Shown: piece by piece, positions 40,973 through 50,194 of the stretch | Position numbering within the stretch: the stretch's first letter is position 1 | Layout: each line of letters begins with the position of its first letter | Assembly: GCF_000380005.1 (NCBI RefSeq) | Contig: NZ_KB904188.1 | Span: forward strand, 682,001-746,000 | DNA length: 64,000 bases | Origin: Streptococcus didelphis DSM 15616 | Lineage (GTDB): Bacteria; Bacillota; Bacilli; Lactobacillales; Streptococcaceae | Reading direction: 5' to 3' | The notes under the pieces: generated by a model | What the model was told of the DNA's origin: nothing | The model's database searches: none | The model's input: the letters and a program-made list of their open reading frames with translations, nothing else | Translations under genes and position numbers: made by a program

Positions 40973-41007
40973 AAAAAATACCATCCATCTCGTAAATCAA
41001 GATGGAT
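40973..41007 (-). terminator. Terminator of the PaaI-type thioesterase gene
   Basis: AGATGGAT (41007-41000) pairs with ATCCATCT (40990-40983) and continues into TATTTTTT on the minus strand, just after the thioesterase stop. Confidence 0.8.
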
Positions 41008-41015
41008 AGCACTTT

Positions 41016-41408
41016 TTAATTATTATCTTTTCTTTTACCAACTATAAACATGGTAAAGCTTGCTTTTGTGACTAATTGTCCTTTTTGATTTCTTATAGTA
41101 ACTTCATTTACCTTAGATGTCCTACCATCATGAATACAGGTTCCTTCTATAGTAAGCACATCTCCTTTTACTGCTGCTTTGAGATAATTAATATTAGATT
41201 GCTGAGTAACTGCATCATAACCTGTAGAGACACAGACAGCACCTGCAATTTGGTCACTTAAAGCAAACAAATAACCACCATGAGCTGTTGCATGGTAATT
41301 TAAAGAGGATTCTACTACCTGTGTGCTAACAATAACTTTCCCATATTCAAACAGCTGGGTTTCATAGTTTTCAAAAATTCTAATTTCTTTTGTTACAAAT
41401 TCCTTCAT
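41016..41408 (-). CDS. PaaI-family hotdog thioesterase
   Basis: A 130-residue hotdog protein with the PaaI-type segment HATAHGGYLFALSDQIAG, where His-Gly-Gly and Asp are the usual active-site residues. It probably hydrolyses an acyl-CoA; substrate unknown. A single-gene unit with a terminator directly after it. Confidence 0.85.
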   Translation of the reverse strand: MKEFVTKEIRIFENYETQLFEYGKVIVSTQVVESSLNYHATAHGGYLFALSDQIAGAVCVSTGYDAVTQQSNINYLKAAVKGDVLTIEGTCIHDGRTSKVNEVTIRNQKGQLVTKASFTMFIVGKRKDNN

Positions 41409-41432
41409 CTTGTTACTATAACTACTTTCATT

Positions 41433-41894
41433 TTATTTAGGGTCTAGTACTTTTACTAAAATCTGATTTAAACGTCCAAAAACGTCATTTTTTTCATCTA
41501 TTTTTTGATATCCTAATTTTTCATAAAGTCCTATATGACGTGTGACAATATAAAGTTTCTAAATATTTTGAGTCCCTGCAAAGTCTTCTGCCAGACTAAC
41601 AATCCTTAAACTTAATCCCTGTCCTCTGTAATCTGGATTAACATACACAGAGCTCACAAAGGGTGAATAATCAACCTCTTTAACAATATCCTCATGTTCT
41701 ATGGAACAAAAACCAACTAATTTCCCCTCATCATGAAGGTAAACTACGGCTTCATCTTGGGACCAGGAATCATTTTCCATTCGTTTGGCTAAGGCTGGGC
41801 CTGCTGGCCATTCTACCTGAGCAATTTTCTGAGCTGCCTGAGACCACAATGTGTTATCTGTTTTTAGTAAGAGTGATTCTATATGATTTTTCAT
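41433..41894 (-). pseudogene. GNAT acetyltransferase with in-frame amber codon
   Basis: The gene starts at MKNHIESLLL behind a good GGAGGAG site and has the GNAT acetyl-CoA motif YRGQGLSLRIVSLAE. A TAG at 41561-41559 ends translation after FAGTQNI. The same frame then continues for 41 codons with the expected GNAT C-terminus (KLYIVTRHIGLYEKLGYQK) to a TAA at 41433. One point mutation therefore removes the last quarter of a 153-codon gene. Confidence 0.85.
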
Positions 41895-42011
41895 AATGCT
41901 CCTCCTTCTTATAATAATGCTACCACAAAATAAGTAACATATCATAAATAAAGCTTGAAAGATAAGGCTAGAGCTTTTTAGACTGAAAGAAAAGTCTGTC
42001 TCTTACCTTAT

Positions 42012-42398
42012 TTATGACCCAGCACTTTCATAGGCCTCTAAGCCTTTATGCCAAAGTAGTAAGGAAAGGCCAAAAAAGACTAAGGAAATCAGAATAAGGC
42101 CTCCAATATTAAATAAAGGATTTTTACCTTGTAAAAAGTAGCTTGCAGGATAGTAAGCCGTAAAAGCAAAAGGAATAATAAAACTAATCAACCAACGAAG
42201 AAAGCTATTATAAATAGATATAGGATATTTAGCAAAATCATTGAACATATAAAAAATGTAAGTAAGAGCTCCTGATTGCTTGCTCCAAAAGGCAACACTG
42301 GCAGTCACAATCTTAAGAAAGGTATAAATTAAGCTTGTAAAAGGAATACTGATTATAAAAAGAAGTATCTTTGGCAGAGAACAGGAGAAAGATGACAT
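42012..42398 (-). pseudogene. C-terminal part of an ABC-2 type permease (DUF990-like)
   Basis: This 128-codon frame has three to four hydrophobic segments, and ends FAFTAYYPASYFLQGK ... HKGLEAYESAGS, typical of the C-terminal half of 260-residue ABC-2 permeases of the DUF990 type. The N-terminal half, the partner permease and the ATPase are missing. The break at about 42390 marks the left edge of the accessory region. Confidence 0.65.
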
Positions 42399-42575
42399 AG
42401 CACTTGATAAGTTAAGCGTGAGAGAGTATGAAGATCGGTTTTCTGATGGCGGGTTTCGAACAAGATAAAGTCCGTTTTCATGGGTGGTTTATGACTTTAG
42501 AGGAAATACTCAATTGATTACGCATAATTAATTTGAACAATACAAGTCCTACTTTGTTAAATGATCAATCATAAA
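42399..42575. other. Non-coding debris at the left edge of the accessory region
   Basis: 177 bp between the truncated permease and the next ABC permease. The plus strand can be read as LSVREYEDRFSDGGFRTR before a stop, which looks protein-like but is too short to assign. No repeat, RNA or att-like site was recognised. Confidence 0.4.
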
Positions 42576-43308
42576 TTAAAATGTAAGATTTAAAGTTTTC
42601 TTCATCGATAGTGTATATAAAATACAAATACTCAAAATAGAAATTATATATTGACTAACCTCCATGATATTTGAACCTGCATAAATTGGTAAAAAATACA
42701 TTGGAATTTTTTCAAATAAATTATTTAACAATTCATTTTGCGTAGAGTATAAAATATTTGAAATTATATTCGGAATAAACAATAGTAATAAAGTTAGAAA
42801 TGAAAAAACAACATTAGATTTTATAAAAAAAGAAAATAATAGGTAGCTAAATAAATAATAGAAAACTATCGTAATAGTTAAATTACAAAAGAATCCAATT
42901 ATGAAATTAATGGTCAAATCACCCGTAACGCCGAGATAATTTGCTAGCAGTACTGTAGCTACTCCAATTGATGAGTAAAATAAAGAGAGAGAGAAAGAAA
43001 GCAAGTAATACATTGGCATTTAAATAAGCGATTCTATTTTCTTTAGTATTACAAACTAATGTAATAGTATCCATTGAAAAATCTCTATTTATAAAATAAA
43101 GTGGGCTTAAAACACCAATATATAGTCCAAAAATGCAGAAAAAATTTGAAATATGTTTGATGTAGAAGGAATGACTTCCATAATTTATAATATAATACAT
43201 TAAAATTACAGGTGGAATTAAGGCAACAATTACTCCAATTATTATAATACCAGAGGTTACTAATTCTTTGAGACAACTCTTAATATATAATCGTTTGTTG
43301 AATTTCAT
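42576..43308 (-). pseudogene. Lantibiotic-immunity-like ABC permease, frameshifted at a GA repeat
   Basis: Two overlapping frames (43308-42919 and 43019-42576) together make one six-helix ABC-2 permease of about 244 residues. The first reads MKFNKRLYIKSCLKEL to NVLLAFFLSLF; the second continues SSIGVATVLLANYLGVTG. The switch lies at a (GA)5 repeat, 42985-42994. Adding one dinucleotide restores a single frame. It is 4 bp after its ATPase gene and resembles LanE/LanG-type immunity permeases. Confidence 0.75.
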
Positions 43309-43312
43309 AGTA

Positions 43313-44167
43313 TCAATCTCCCTTGATAATTTTGTCTATATAGATATCTCGTAAAGTTTTTTGTTCATAGGAATAATCTAACAAACTAATATTTAATTTA
43401 TTAATTAAGTCCATTAATTCACTATATGAGTAGCTTGTCTCAATTTTAACAAAATCATCTTGACTTTCAGTTATTATCCCTATGTTTTGATTTTTTAGAA
43501 ATAAATCAACATCATTTTTATCTCTAAATATCAATTTATGTATAATCCTATTTTTATACTCCCTACTATTTAATTTTTCTAATTTTCCATTATTCAAGAA
43601 AACAATTCTATCACATATCAGTTCTATATCTTCTAATTTGTGACTAGAAATAAAAACCCCTATATTCTTCTCCTTTACAATGTTTTTTAACTCTTGTAAA
43701 AAGACAATACTAGAATCAATATCCATACCATTTGTAGGTTCATCTAATATAACATAATCTGGATTGTTTAATAATGCTATTAGAACTCCTAACTTCTGTT
43801 TCATTCCCAAAGAATATTTTTTTACTTTCTGTTTAAGGAAATCTATTATTTCTATAGATTGATAAAAATCAAAATAATCTTCAATTAAGAACTTATTCCC
43901 AAAAATATACGAAAAATATTTTAAATTCCACAATCCAGTTCTATTGGTGACTAATTTTGGCGATTCAATGAAGTACCCCAAGCGACCTACTTCATCTATT
44001 TTTCCTTCGAAATTAGTATCTAACTTTGAAATAATCTTCATCAGCGTACTCTTTCCAGCACCGTTCTTTCCAACTAAACCAACAATCTCTCCTTTATTTA
44101 TCTCAAAAGAAATATCATTCAATACAGCATGATTCTTAAATTTTTTAACAATATTATATAATTTCAT
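43313..44167 (-). CDS. ABC transporter ATPase, lantibiotic/bacteriocin immunity type
   Basis: A 284-residue ATPase with Walker A GKNGAGKST at 33-41, signature YSLGMKQKLGVLIALL and VILDEPTNGMDIDS. The MKQKLG signature and length match LanF/BcrA-type ATPases that export peptide antibiotics from the membrane. The C-terminal 70 residues are extra to the ATPase core. It lies upstream of the frameshifted permease and 12 bp after a small membrane-protein gene, so the three form one unit. Confidence 0.85.
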   Translation of the reverse strand: MKLYNIVKKFKNHAVLNDISFEINKGEIVGLVGKNGAGKSTLMKIISKLDTNFEGKIDEVGRLGYFIESPKLVTNRTGLWNLKYFSYIFGNKFLIEDYFDFYQSIEIIDFLKQKVKKYSLGMKQKLGVLIALLNNPDYVILDEPTNGMDIDSSIVFLQELKNIVKEKNIGVFISSHKLEDIELICDRIVFLNNGKLEKLNSREYKNRIIHKLIFRDKNDVDLFLKNQNIGIITESQDDFVKIETSYSYSELMDLINKLNISLLDYSYEQKTLRDIYIDKIIKGD

Positions 44168-44179
44168 AGAATCTTCCCT

Positions 44180-44341
44180 TTACTTTTTTTCAAAATGATA
44201 AATTAGAATACTGCATATTCCGACAACTAAACAAGCAATTAATCTTGCAATCCAGACATTCATACCAAAACTTTCCAATATTGTCAAAACAACATTCCCC
44301 ACAATGATACAAATTATTATGCCAAAAAATCTATTAAACAT
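44180..44341 (-). CDS. Small two-helix membrane protein, possible immunity peptide
   Basis: A 53-residue protein starting MFNRFFGIIICIIVGNVVL with two hydrophobic segments and a short basic tail. AAGGAGG lies 9 nt before ATG 44341. It overlaps the end of the dehydrogenase fragment by 8 bp and precedes the ABC ATPase. Position suggests an accessory immunity protein of a lantibiotic locus; this is inference. Confidence 0.6.
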   Translation of the reverse strand: MFNRFFGIIICIIVGNVVLTILESFGMNVWIARLIACLVVGICSILIYHFEKK

Positions 44342-44690
44342 ATGTAACACCCTCCTTACTATAATCAATTACACATTTCCCTAATTTATTTTTATCAAAA
44401 AAACTTCTTGTCAAGAACTCTTCCAATTGACCTAAATTATATTCTGAATCAATAGTCGGCGACATGTTAGAACTATAGATTTCAATTACTTTATTTAAGT
44501 CCTCTTGGCTTCCTAAACAATTTCCAATTAGAGAAATATTTTTTACAATAACTAATTTTAACGAATTGAATATTTCTTCTGTATTCAACGTTTTATCGTT
44601 TTCTTTTGATAAAACAGGATGTTGATTCAGAAAGCCACAAAAAACATACTTTCCTCCATTATCTAAAAAGCTTACAGCTCTACTGAAATT
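44334..44690 (-). pseudogene. C-terminal fragment of a zinc-type (MDR) alcohol dehydrogenase
   Basis: About 119 codons remain of a medium-chain dehydrogenase. FLDNGGKYVFCGF and NISLIGNCLGSQEDLNKVIEIY followed by GKCVIDY match the C-terminal half of that fold. The N-terminal part is cut off exactly at the IS left end (44691), from which the apparent start codon derives. Dehydrogenases of this class in lantibiotic loci (LtnJ type) reduce dehydroalanine to D-alanine. Confidence 0.65.
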
Positions 44691-44769
44691 TGGATGTATA
44701 CTATAAAAGTAGACAAAACTTTGTGTGTTATAATCTGTTTTAAAAGACACAAAAACGAAAGGACAACCT

Positions 44770-45045
44770 ATGTCAACATTTAAACGCTACGATGAAGAAT
44801 TTAAACAATCCCTTGTCAACCTTTATCAAACTGGAAAAACTCAGTCTGAACTCTGTAAAGACTATGGGGTATCCGCTTCTGCGCTTGCAAAATGGGTCAA
44901 ACAGTATTCTCAAGTCAGACTCGAAGATAATTCTGTACTTACTGCCAAGCAAATACAAGAGTTACAAAAACGTAATGCACAGCTTGAAGAGGAGAACCTT
45001 ATCTTAAAAAAAGCAAGTGCCATATTCATGCAAAACTTAAAGTAA
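44770..45045 (+). CDS. IS3-family transposase OrfA
   Basis: A 91-residue protein with a helix-turn-helix (SELCKDYGVSASALAKWVK) that binds IS ends, followed by a leucine-zipper region (IQELQKRNAQLEEENLILKKA). The frame crosses an A7 run at 45007-45013, where -1 slippage would produce the OrfAB transposase. Confidence 0.9.
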   Translation: MSTFKRYDEEFKQSLVNLYQTGKTQSELCKDYGVSASALAKWVKQYSQVRLEDNSVLTAKQIQELQKRNAQLEEENLILKKASAIFMQNLK

Positions 45046-45092
45046 GACTCCTCGCTGTCTATCGGTTACGCTTTGAACACGCCACAACAACC

Positions 45093-45914
45093 TTGTGTCG
45101 TGTTTTACGTGTCAATCGCTCCACTTACTATAAATTTCTAAAACATAAGCCCTCAAAAAGAGAATTGGATAATCAAATTTATAGAAAACAAATACTTGAG
45201 ATTTATACCAAAGCAAACAAAAGACTTGGTGTGAAGGCTATCAAGGTCATTCTTCAAAGAGACTATGACACTAAAATCTCTGAAGGAAGAATTTACCGTC
45301 TTATGAAGAATATGGCGCTCCCTAAAATGGCAACAGTTAAGCCAAAACGAGCTCTTAAAGAAGCTCAAAGAAACTCCCCTCAAAATTTACTCAAGCAAAA
45401 ATTTAATCCTGACAAACCAAATCAAGTCTGGACAACAGACTTCACCTATATTTCTATCGGATATAAGAAATATGTCTATCTCTGCGCAATACTTGATCTC
45501 TATTCTAGAAAATGTATTGCTTGGAAACTGAGTCATCGTATGGATGCAAAGTTAGCATGTGACACTCTAGAATTAGCTCTTAATAAAAGAAAGGTTGAAG
45601 GAACACTTCTCTTTCATTCCGACCAAGGTTCACAATTTAAGGCCAGCGAATTTAGAAAAATTATTGATGACAACAATATCATGCATTCTTTTTCTAATCC
45701 TAGATATCCTTATGATAATGCCGTAACTGAAGCATTTTTCAAGTATTTAAAGCATAGACAAATCAACCGAAAACATTATCAAAATATCAAACAGGTTCAA
45801 TTAGATTGCTTTGAATACATTGAGAATTTTTATAACAATTACAACCCACATACGGCTAATCTAGGACTAACTCCTAATCAGAAAGAAGAAAATTATTTTA
45901 ACGCAATAAAATAA
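45093..45914 (+). CDS. IS3-family transposase OrfB (DDE integrase domain)
   Basis: A 273-residue stretch beginning with TTG. The same frame is open back to about 45010, so the natural product is probably the -1 frameshift fusion with OrfA. DDE residues are visible in WTTDFTYI, FHSDQGSQF and AVTEAFFKYLK. There is an HTH_21 segment near the start (RVNRSTYYKFL). Appears intact, so the IS could be active. Confidence 0.9.
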   Translation: MCRVLRVNRSTYYKFLKHKPSKRELDNQIYRKQILEIYTKANKRLGVKAIKVILQRDYDTKISEGRIYRLMKNMALPKMATVKPKRALKEAQRNSPQNLLKQKFNPDKPNQVWTTDFTYISIGYKKYVYLCAILDLYSRKCIAWKLSHRMDAKLACDTLELALNKRKVEGTLLFHSDQGSQFKASEFRKIIDDNNIMHSFSNPRYPYDNAVTEAFFKYLKHRQINRKHYQNIKQVQLDCFEYIENFYNNYNPHTANLGLTPNQKEENYFNAIK

Positions 45915-45949
45915 CACGGTTTTCTGTCTACTTATTTGACATTAGTCCA

Positions 45950-48434
45950 TGATAAACCTTGGTTAAATCTTTGTTCACTTCCTGCAACAAGTTTTCCTTT
46001 GCGGTTAAGGCCACAAAGTTTTTAGATACATCAAAAGTCACTTCGTAGTCTCCGTTTTCAGCCTGTGTTTTTTCCAAATCAAAGAGATAGCCAGCAGGCA
46101 AGTAGTCCTCAAACATGAGACTAGTCGTCTTAGCACGATTAGGAGAGAGAGCATCGACCGTTAAGGGATAGATAACCGTTGAATCTTTTGCGACTGTTTT
46201 CTCATGTACATTGGCTTGGTCCGTATTCACCACTTCTTTCATAATTTCTGGAGTTGTGGTCAAACGATAAGCATGGTAATGGACAGTCAGTACTTGAGGG
46301 GGCGTTGGTAGTTCTTTTGGAATAGGTTTGACAGGTAGCGTTACCTTGGTCAACGTCAGATTAGGCTGCACCACTTCTTCCAAAGGCTTGGGCGTGAAAC
46401 TCACAGGCTTTTCTGGTGTAAAGTTTTTTGGAACATAGACATCTGGAGTTACCGTAATAGGTTCTGGAACAGGTTCAAGCTCTACCGTTACACGAGGTTT
46501 GGGACTATAAGGTGTTACTGTCCGTGCAACTCAACTGGTAGGGTATTTAAAGCAAACCAGTAAGACAAGCCAACATTTTGTGGCATATCGCCTTGGCCAA
46601 AGGTGACTGTATAGGTATTGCCTGATGTGACCGTTGAGACAATGGCACCCTTATAGGCATAAAGGCTAGATGTCGTATCCCATTCTTCAGGTAAATTTAA
46701 ATCGCTTGCACGGTTGGAACCCAAAGAACGAGCCAGACCTTCATCGGTCACTTGGATAGTTGAACCATTAATGGATACAAATTTCCCAGAAGTATCTTTG
46801 ACATATTCCAGACCAATATCATTATGATTGAGGGAAGAATGCGTGAAAACACCTGGCTTTTCATTGGAGAAGGTGACTTGCGACCCATCTTCCAAGAAAT
46901 ACTTGGCAGTCACACGAAACTCCATCTTGTCTGTTCGCCAGCCCCCATTTCCATCATTTCGATAGGCAATAAAGCCTTCGGTAGGATCGTTTGGCATAAC
47001 CAATTTTACGGAATTGGTTCCAGCTGGTGACACAAGGTTGGTAATATCGTAACTCACACGACTAATCTTTTTCCCATCAAATTGTGCATTTTGAAGATGT
47101 TGATAGTTAAAACTGAGGGTCTCACCTGTCCTAAAATTGTCATAAACAAAGAATCCTGTTGAATCCAAAATTCTTGAGTAGCCCCCCAGCATGGCATCGC
47201 CAGTTGAAATGATCTGATCAGGATTTCGGGTAATGGTCCCATGTTGTGCTTGTGGTTCACCATTATTGAGATTGAGTGCTTGAGCAAGGGCTTCTGAGAT
47301 GTAGCCTTCTTCACCTTTTGAAATTTCAGCCAAGTCACGTTGGTAGCGTTCCGATTCTTTCGCATTGTAGGTATCAATCGCTTCATTTTCTTTTCTTGCG
47401 ACTTCTTCTTTTTCTTGATTGCGTTTGGTTATAGCTTCAATCTCAGCTGCACGATCTGAAACTAATTTCTGTTTCTCTTGGTTAGCTTTATCCACCGCAG
47501 CTTGGCCTGCACGGTTTTCAGCATCAACTGCCGTTTGACCAGCCTGATTCCGCCCTTCAATGGCTTCATTATCCGCCTTTGCCTTAGCAAGTCCAGCTTC
47601 ATTTTCTTTTTGAATGGCCTGATTTTTCGCAATAATTTCATCAGCCTTTGTTTTCTTCGTTAGATAATCCTCTAAAGCTTGTTCGTTAGTTGATTGAATG
47701 GTTTCAACAGCTTTGCCATAGTTTGTATAGTCAAGTACAGATGTCCCATTTCCTGATGAAACCACTTGTTCATTGACGGTCACTTCAGCATCTGAATACT
47801 GGGATTTTAGGTCATTGACTTTGGTATCAACCCAAGCATTTGTCTCTTTACCAGGTTGGTTAGCCTCTTCGTAGGTCTGTGACAGCTCCTTATTTTCCTG
47901 TTCAATGCGGGCTTTATTCGATTCGTAAGTCGCTTTATCAGCTTTGTAGGTTTCAGTAACTTCATTGATAGCGTCCACTTGTTTTTGCGCATCTACTTCT
48001 GCTTTTGAAATTTGTTGGCTGGTCTCTGTTGCAGAGCTTGTATTTCCCAAATCCATTGGACTATCTTCAACCGTAGAAACACCTTCAGCCTTTGCCTCTT
48101 CAACTGCTTGTGTTACGGTATCATGCGGTACGGTGACAGCAATAGCACCATTAGATTGACCAGTTGACGTTATACTTTCAGTTTGTTCAGATACAGGGTT
48201 TGGTTGTGCTTCTGGTAAATTCGTGGCTGGATTTTCCGTTCGTTGAATGGTGGTGTCAACTGATGTTGTAACTTCATCAGCATATGCAACATTCCCTCCC
48301 CAAGCAACAACAGCCGTCACCATTGTTCCAAGTGCAACCGAACATAACGTTCGATATCTTTTACTCTTGCGAAAGACGTGTTTCTCGCCTTTTTCCTGAT
48401 TGACAAGAAAGTGATGATTACATGTTTTGGTCAT
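45950..48434 (-). pseudogene. SspB/antigen I/II-like LPXTG adhesin, frameshifted and truncated by the IS
   Basis: The gene starts at MTKTCNHHFLVNQEKGEK with a long Gram-positive signal peptide (RKSKRYRTLCSVALGTMV, cleavage after AYA). An alanine/glutamate-rich coiled-coil A region follows, then a GbpC/Spa-like domain ending SYWFALNTLPV. A single-base frameshift near 46525 ends the frame at 46515. The shifted frame then runs through a proline-rich region and an isopeptide-type domain (SLMFEDYLPAGY) to the IS end. C-terminal domains and the LPXTG anchor are lost. Such adhesins are cargo of streptococcal ICEs. Confidence 0.8.
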
Positions 48435-48544
48435 AAAGTGTCCTTCTTTTCTTTTATTCTCTAGCAACAATTTGTCACTCTTTCCTCATCATAAAAAAGA
48501 AGGCTTGATTTTGTTATCACAATAAGTTCAGGGAAAAGAAAATG

Positions 48545-48581
48545 TTGCTTTTACACTACAAATATTGTAAAATTGTAGTGT
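48545..48581 (+). promoter_or_regulatory. abiE-1 promoter with inverted-repeat operator
   Basis: TTGCTT (48545-48550), 17 nt, TAAAAT (48568-48573). A perfect 9-bp inverted repeat, ACACTACAA (48553-48561) and TTGTAGTGT (48573-48581), spans the -10 box. AbiEi antitoxins repress their own promoter through inverted repeats, so this is the likely operator. It differs from the abiE-2 region. Confidence 0.75.
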
Positions 48582-48606
48582 GAAAGAAACATAGAAAGGA
48601 GTAAGC

Positions 48607-49197
48607 ATGTCAAATAAAGAGATTCTACTTGAATTAATAGAAAACCAAAATGGCATTATCACCTATAAAGATTGTAAAGCACTAAATATTCCAACAATAT
48701 ATTTGACAAGACTAGAAAAAGAAGGAATTCTATACCGCGTCGAGAAGGGAATTTTTCTAACCCAAAATGGAGACTACGATGAACACTACTTCTTTCAGTA
48801 CCGATATCCCAAAGCTGTCTTCTCTTATATCTCAGCACTTTACCTACAACAGTTTACAGATGAAATTCCACAATACTTTGATGTAACCGTTCCAAGAGGC
48901 TACCGTTTTAATACGCCTCCAGCTAATCTGAACATATATTCCGTATCAAAAGAATACAGCGAACTAGGAATTACTATTGTAAAAACTCCTATGGGAAACG
49001 AAGTAAGAGTATATGATTTTGAACGTATTATCTGTGATTTTGTGATTCATCGAGAAAAAATAGATACTGAGCTTTTTGTCAAAACACTTCAACATTATGG
49101 AAATTATCCTAAAAAAAATCTTGCAAAACTCTATGAATATGCTTCAAAAATGAACACCTTGGACAAAGTCAAACAAACTCTGGAGGTCCTTGTATGA
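48607..49197 (+). CDS. abiEi: AbiEi-type antitoxin/transcription factor (copy 1)
   Basis: A 196-residue protein of the type IV antitoxin AbiEi family. The N-terminal winged-helix segment ITYKDCKALNIPTIYLTRLEKEGILYRVEKGIF is followed by the C-terminal antitoxin domain. AAAGGAG precedes the ATG. It overlaps abiEii by 4 bp. Binds its own promoter and counters the nucleotidyltransferase toxin. Clearly divergent in sequence from copy 2. Confidence 0.9.
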   Translation: MSNKEILLELIENQNGIITYKDCKALNIPTIYLTRLEKEGILYRVEKGIFLTQNGDYDEHYFFQYRYPKAVFSYISALYLQQFTDEIPQYFDVTVPRGYRFNTPPANLNIYSVSKEYSELGITIVKTPMGNEVRVYDFERIICDFVIHREKIDTELFVKTLQHYGNYPKKNLAKLYEYASKMNTLDKVKQTLEVLV

Positions 49198-50039
49198 ACA
49201 AAGCTAAATTAACAGCACTCTGTCATAAAATATCAAAGAATACTGGCTTAACCTTTAATTCAATTATGACCTATTACTTTCTTGAAGTGATATTGAAAAA
49301 ATTAAGTCAAAGTACTTATTCAGATCACTATATTTTCAAGGGAGGATTCCTTCTTTCAAATGTTATTGGAGTTGAATCTCGTAGTACTGTTGATATTGAT
49401 TTTTTGTTCCACCAAATAACACTCTCAGAAGAAACTGTGATGCAACAACTTGAGGAAATTTTAGTAAACTCAGAAGAAGGAATTTCTTTTAAGATTCAAT
49501 CGATTACAGCTATTAAAGAAAGTGATGAATACGGTGGCTATCGTGCAACTATTTTATGTCAACTCGAAAATATTAAACAAATTATCCATTTGGATATTGC
49601 AACAGGTGATGTTGTAACTCCTCAGCCGATTACATACAATTATAAAGCTATTTTTGATAATGAGAATTTTCCAATAATTGCTTATACCATTGAAACAATC
49701 CTAGCTGAAAAACTCCAGACCATCTATTCACGCAACTTCTTGAATAGCCGAAGCAGAGATTTTTATGATATTTATATTCTTTCAAAATTGAAGAAAAAAG
49801 ATATTGATTTCATTCAGTTAAAAAATGCTTGTCAAAGAACCTTTTCCTATCGCGAAACTGACCTCGATTTTGATAAAATGATTGAACTACTTGAGAGATT
49901 CAAAGCTGACCCTATTCAGAATCAACAATGGCAAAATTATTCAAAAAAATATAGCTATACAAAGGGTATTCCACTTGCAGACGTTCTTGATGAGATGATT
50001 CGTCTCATAACAATTCTCATTTCTAGAAATCCTGATTAA
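49194..50039 (+). CDS. abiEii: AbiEii-type nucleotidyltransferase toxin (copy 1)
   Basis: A 281-residue DUF1814/AbiEii toxin. The nucleotidyltransferase core shows KGG at 49-51 and the metal-binding DID at 67-69 (RSTVDIDF), with further AETILAEKLQTIYSR and RDFYDIY motifs. In studied systems the toxin blocks growth, reportedly by adding nucleotides to tRNA ends or another substrate, and gives abortive phage infection. Intact; followed by a terminator hairpin 22 bp later. Confidence 0.9.
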   Translation: MNKAKLTALCHKISKNTGLTFNSIMTYYFLEVILKKLSQSTYSDHYIFKGGFLLSNVIGVESRSTVDIDFLFHQITLSEETVMQQLEEILVNSEEGISFKIQSITAIKESDEYGGYRATILCQLENIKQIIHLDIATGDVVTPQPITYNYKAIFDNENFPIIAYTIETILAEKLQTIYSRNFLNSRSRDFYDIYILSKLKKKDIDFIQLKNACQRTFSYRETDLDFDKMIELLERFKADPIQNQQWQNYSKKYSYTKGIPLADVLDEMIRLITILISRNPD

Positions 50040-50060
50040 TCGTGACCCAAAAAATAAAAA

Positions 50061-50102
50061 GATATGCTAACAAATCTAATTATTGTTAGCATATCCTTTT
50101 TT
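50061..50102. terminator. Bidirectional terminator between abiE-1 and the HEPN gene
   Basis: Perfect 13-bp stem GATATGCTAACAA (50061-50073) with TTGTTAGCATATC (50083-50095), T run to 50102 on the plus strand and a T-rich exit on the minus strand. Almost the same hairpin recurs at 53175-53207 as part of the direct repeat. Confidence 0.9.
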
Positions 50103-50194
50103 ATTTCGTCGTATACGCAAAACTCAAGCTACTATCCACTCCAGATAATTTTCGAAAGGTGTAGTTAGGATTGCCATTATAGTTGGTTTCGGAG
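50062..50194 (+). repeat. Direct repeat, left copy, flanking the abiE-HEPN module
   Basis: About 133 bp closely matching 53175-53308 in the same orientation, apart from scattered substitutions and a 1-bp gap. It covers the terminator hairpin and the last 31 codons of a CHAP lysin gene. Similarity stops abruptly at GGTTTCGGAG. Confidence 0.85.

Larger units (their letters stand above)
44691..45949 (+). mobile_element. IS3-family insertion sequence (IS150-like), 1259 bp
   Basis: Imperfect 25-bp terminal inverted repeats begin TGGA and share AAGTAGACA at their inner ends (left 44691-44715; right 45925-45949). Two frames, orfA and orfB, are offset by -1 with an A-rich slippery stretch at 45007-45014. 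The flanks are ATT on the left and TGA on the right, so there is no target duplication. Both neighbouring genes are cut at the IS ends. Confidence 0.85.

Noticed and set aside
44770..45014. orfA and orfB of the IS read as a broken transposase
   Set aside because: A -1 offset at an A-rich slippery run is normal programmed frameshifting in the IS3 family, not damage.
47054..47386. Alternative minus-strand frame inside the adhesin
   Set aside because: Out-of-frame shadow of the adhesin coding sequence with no family character.
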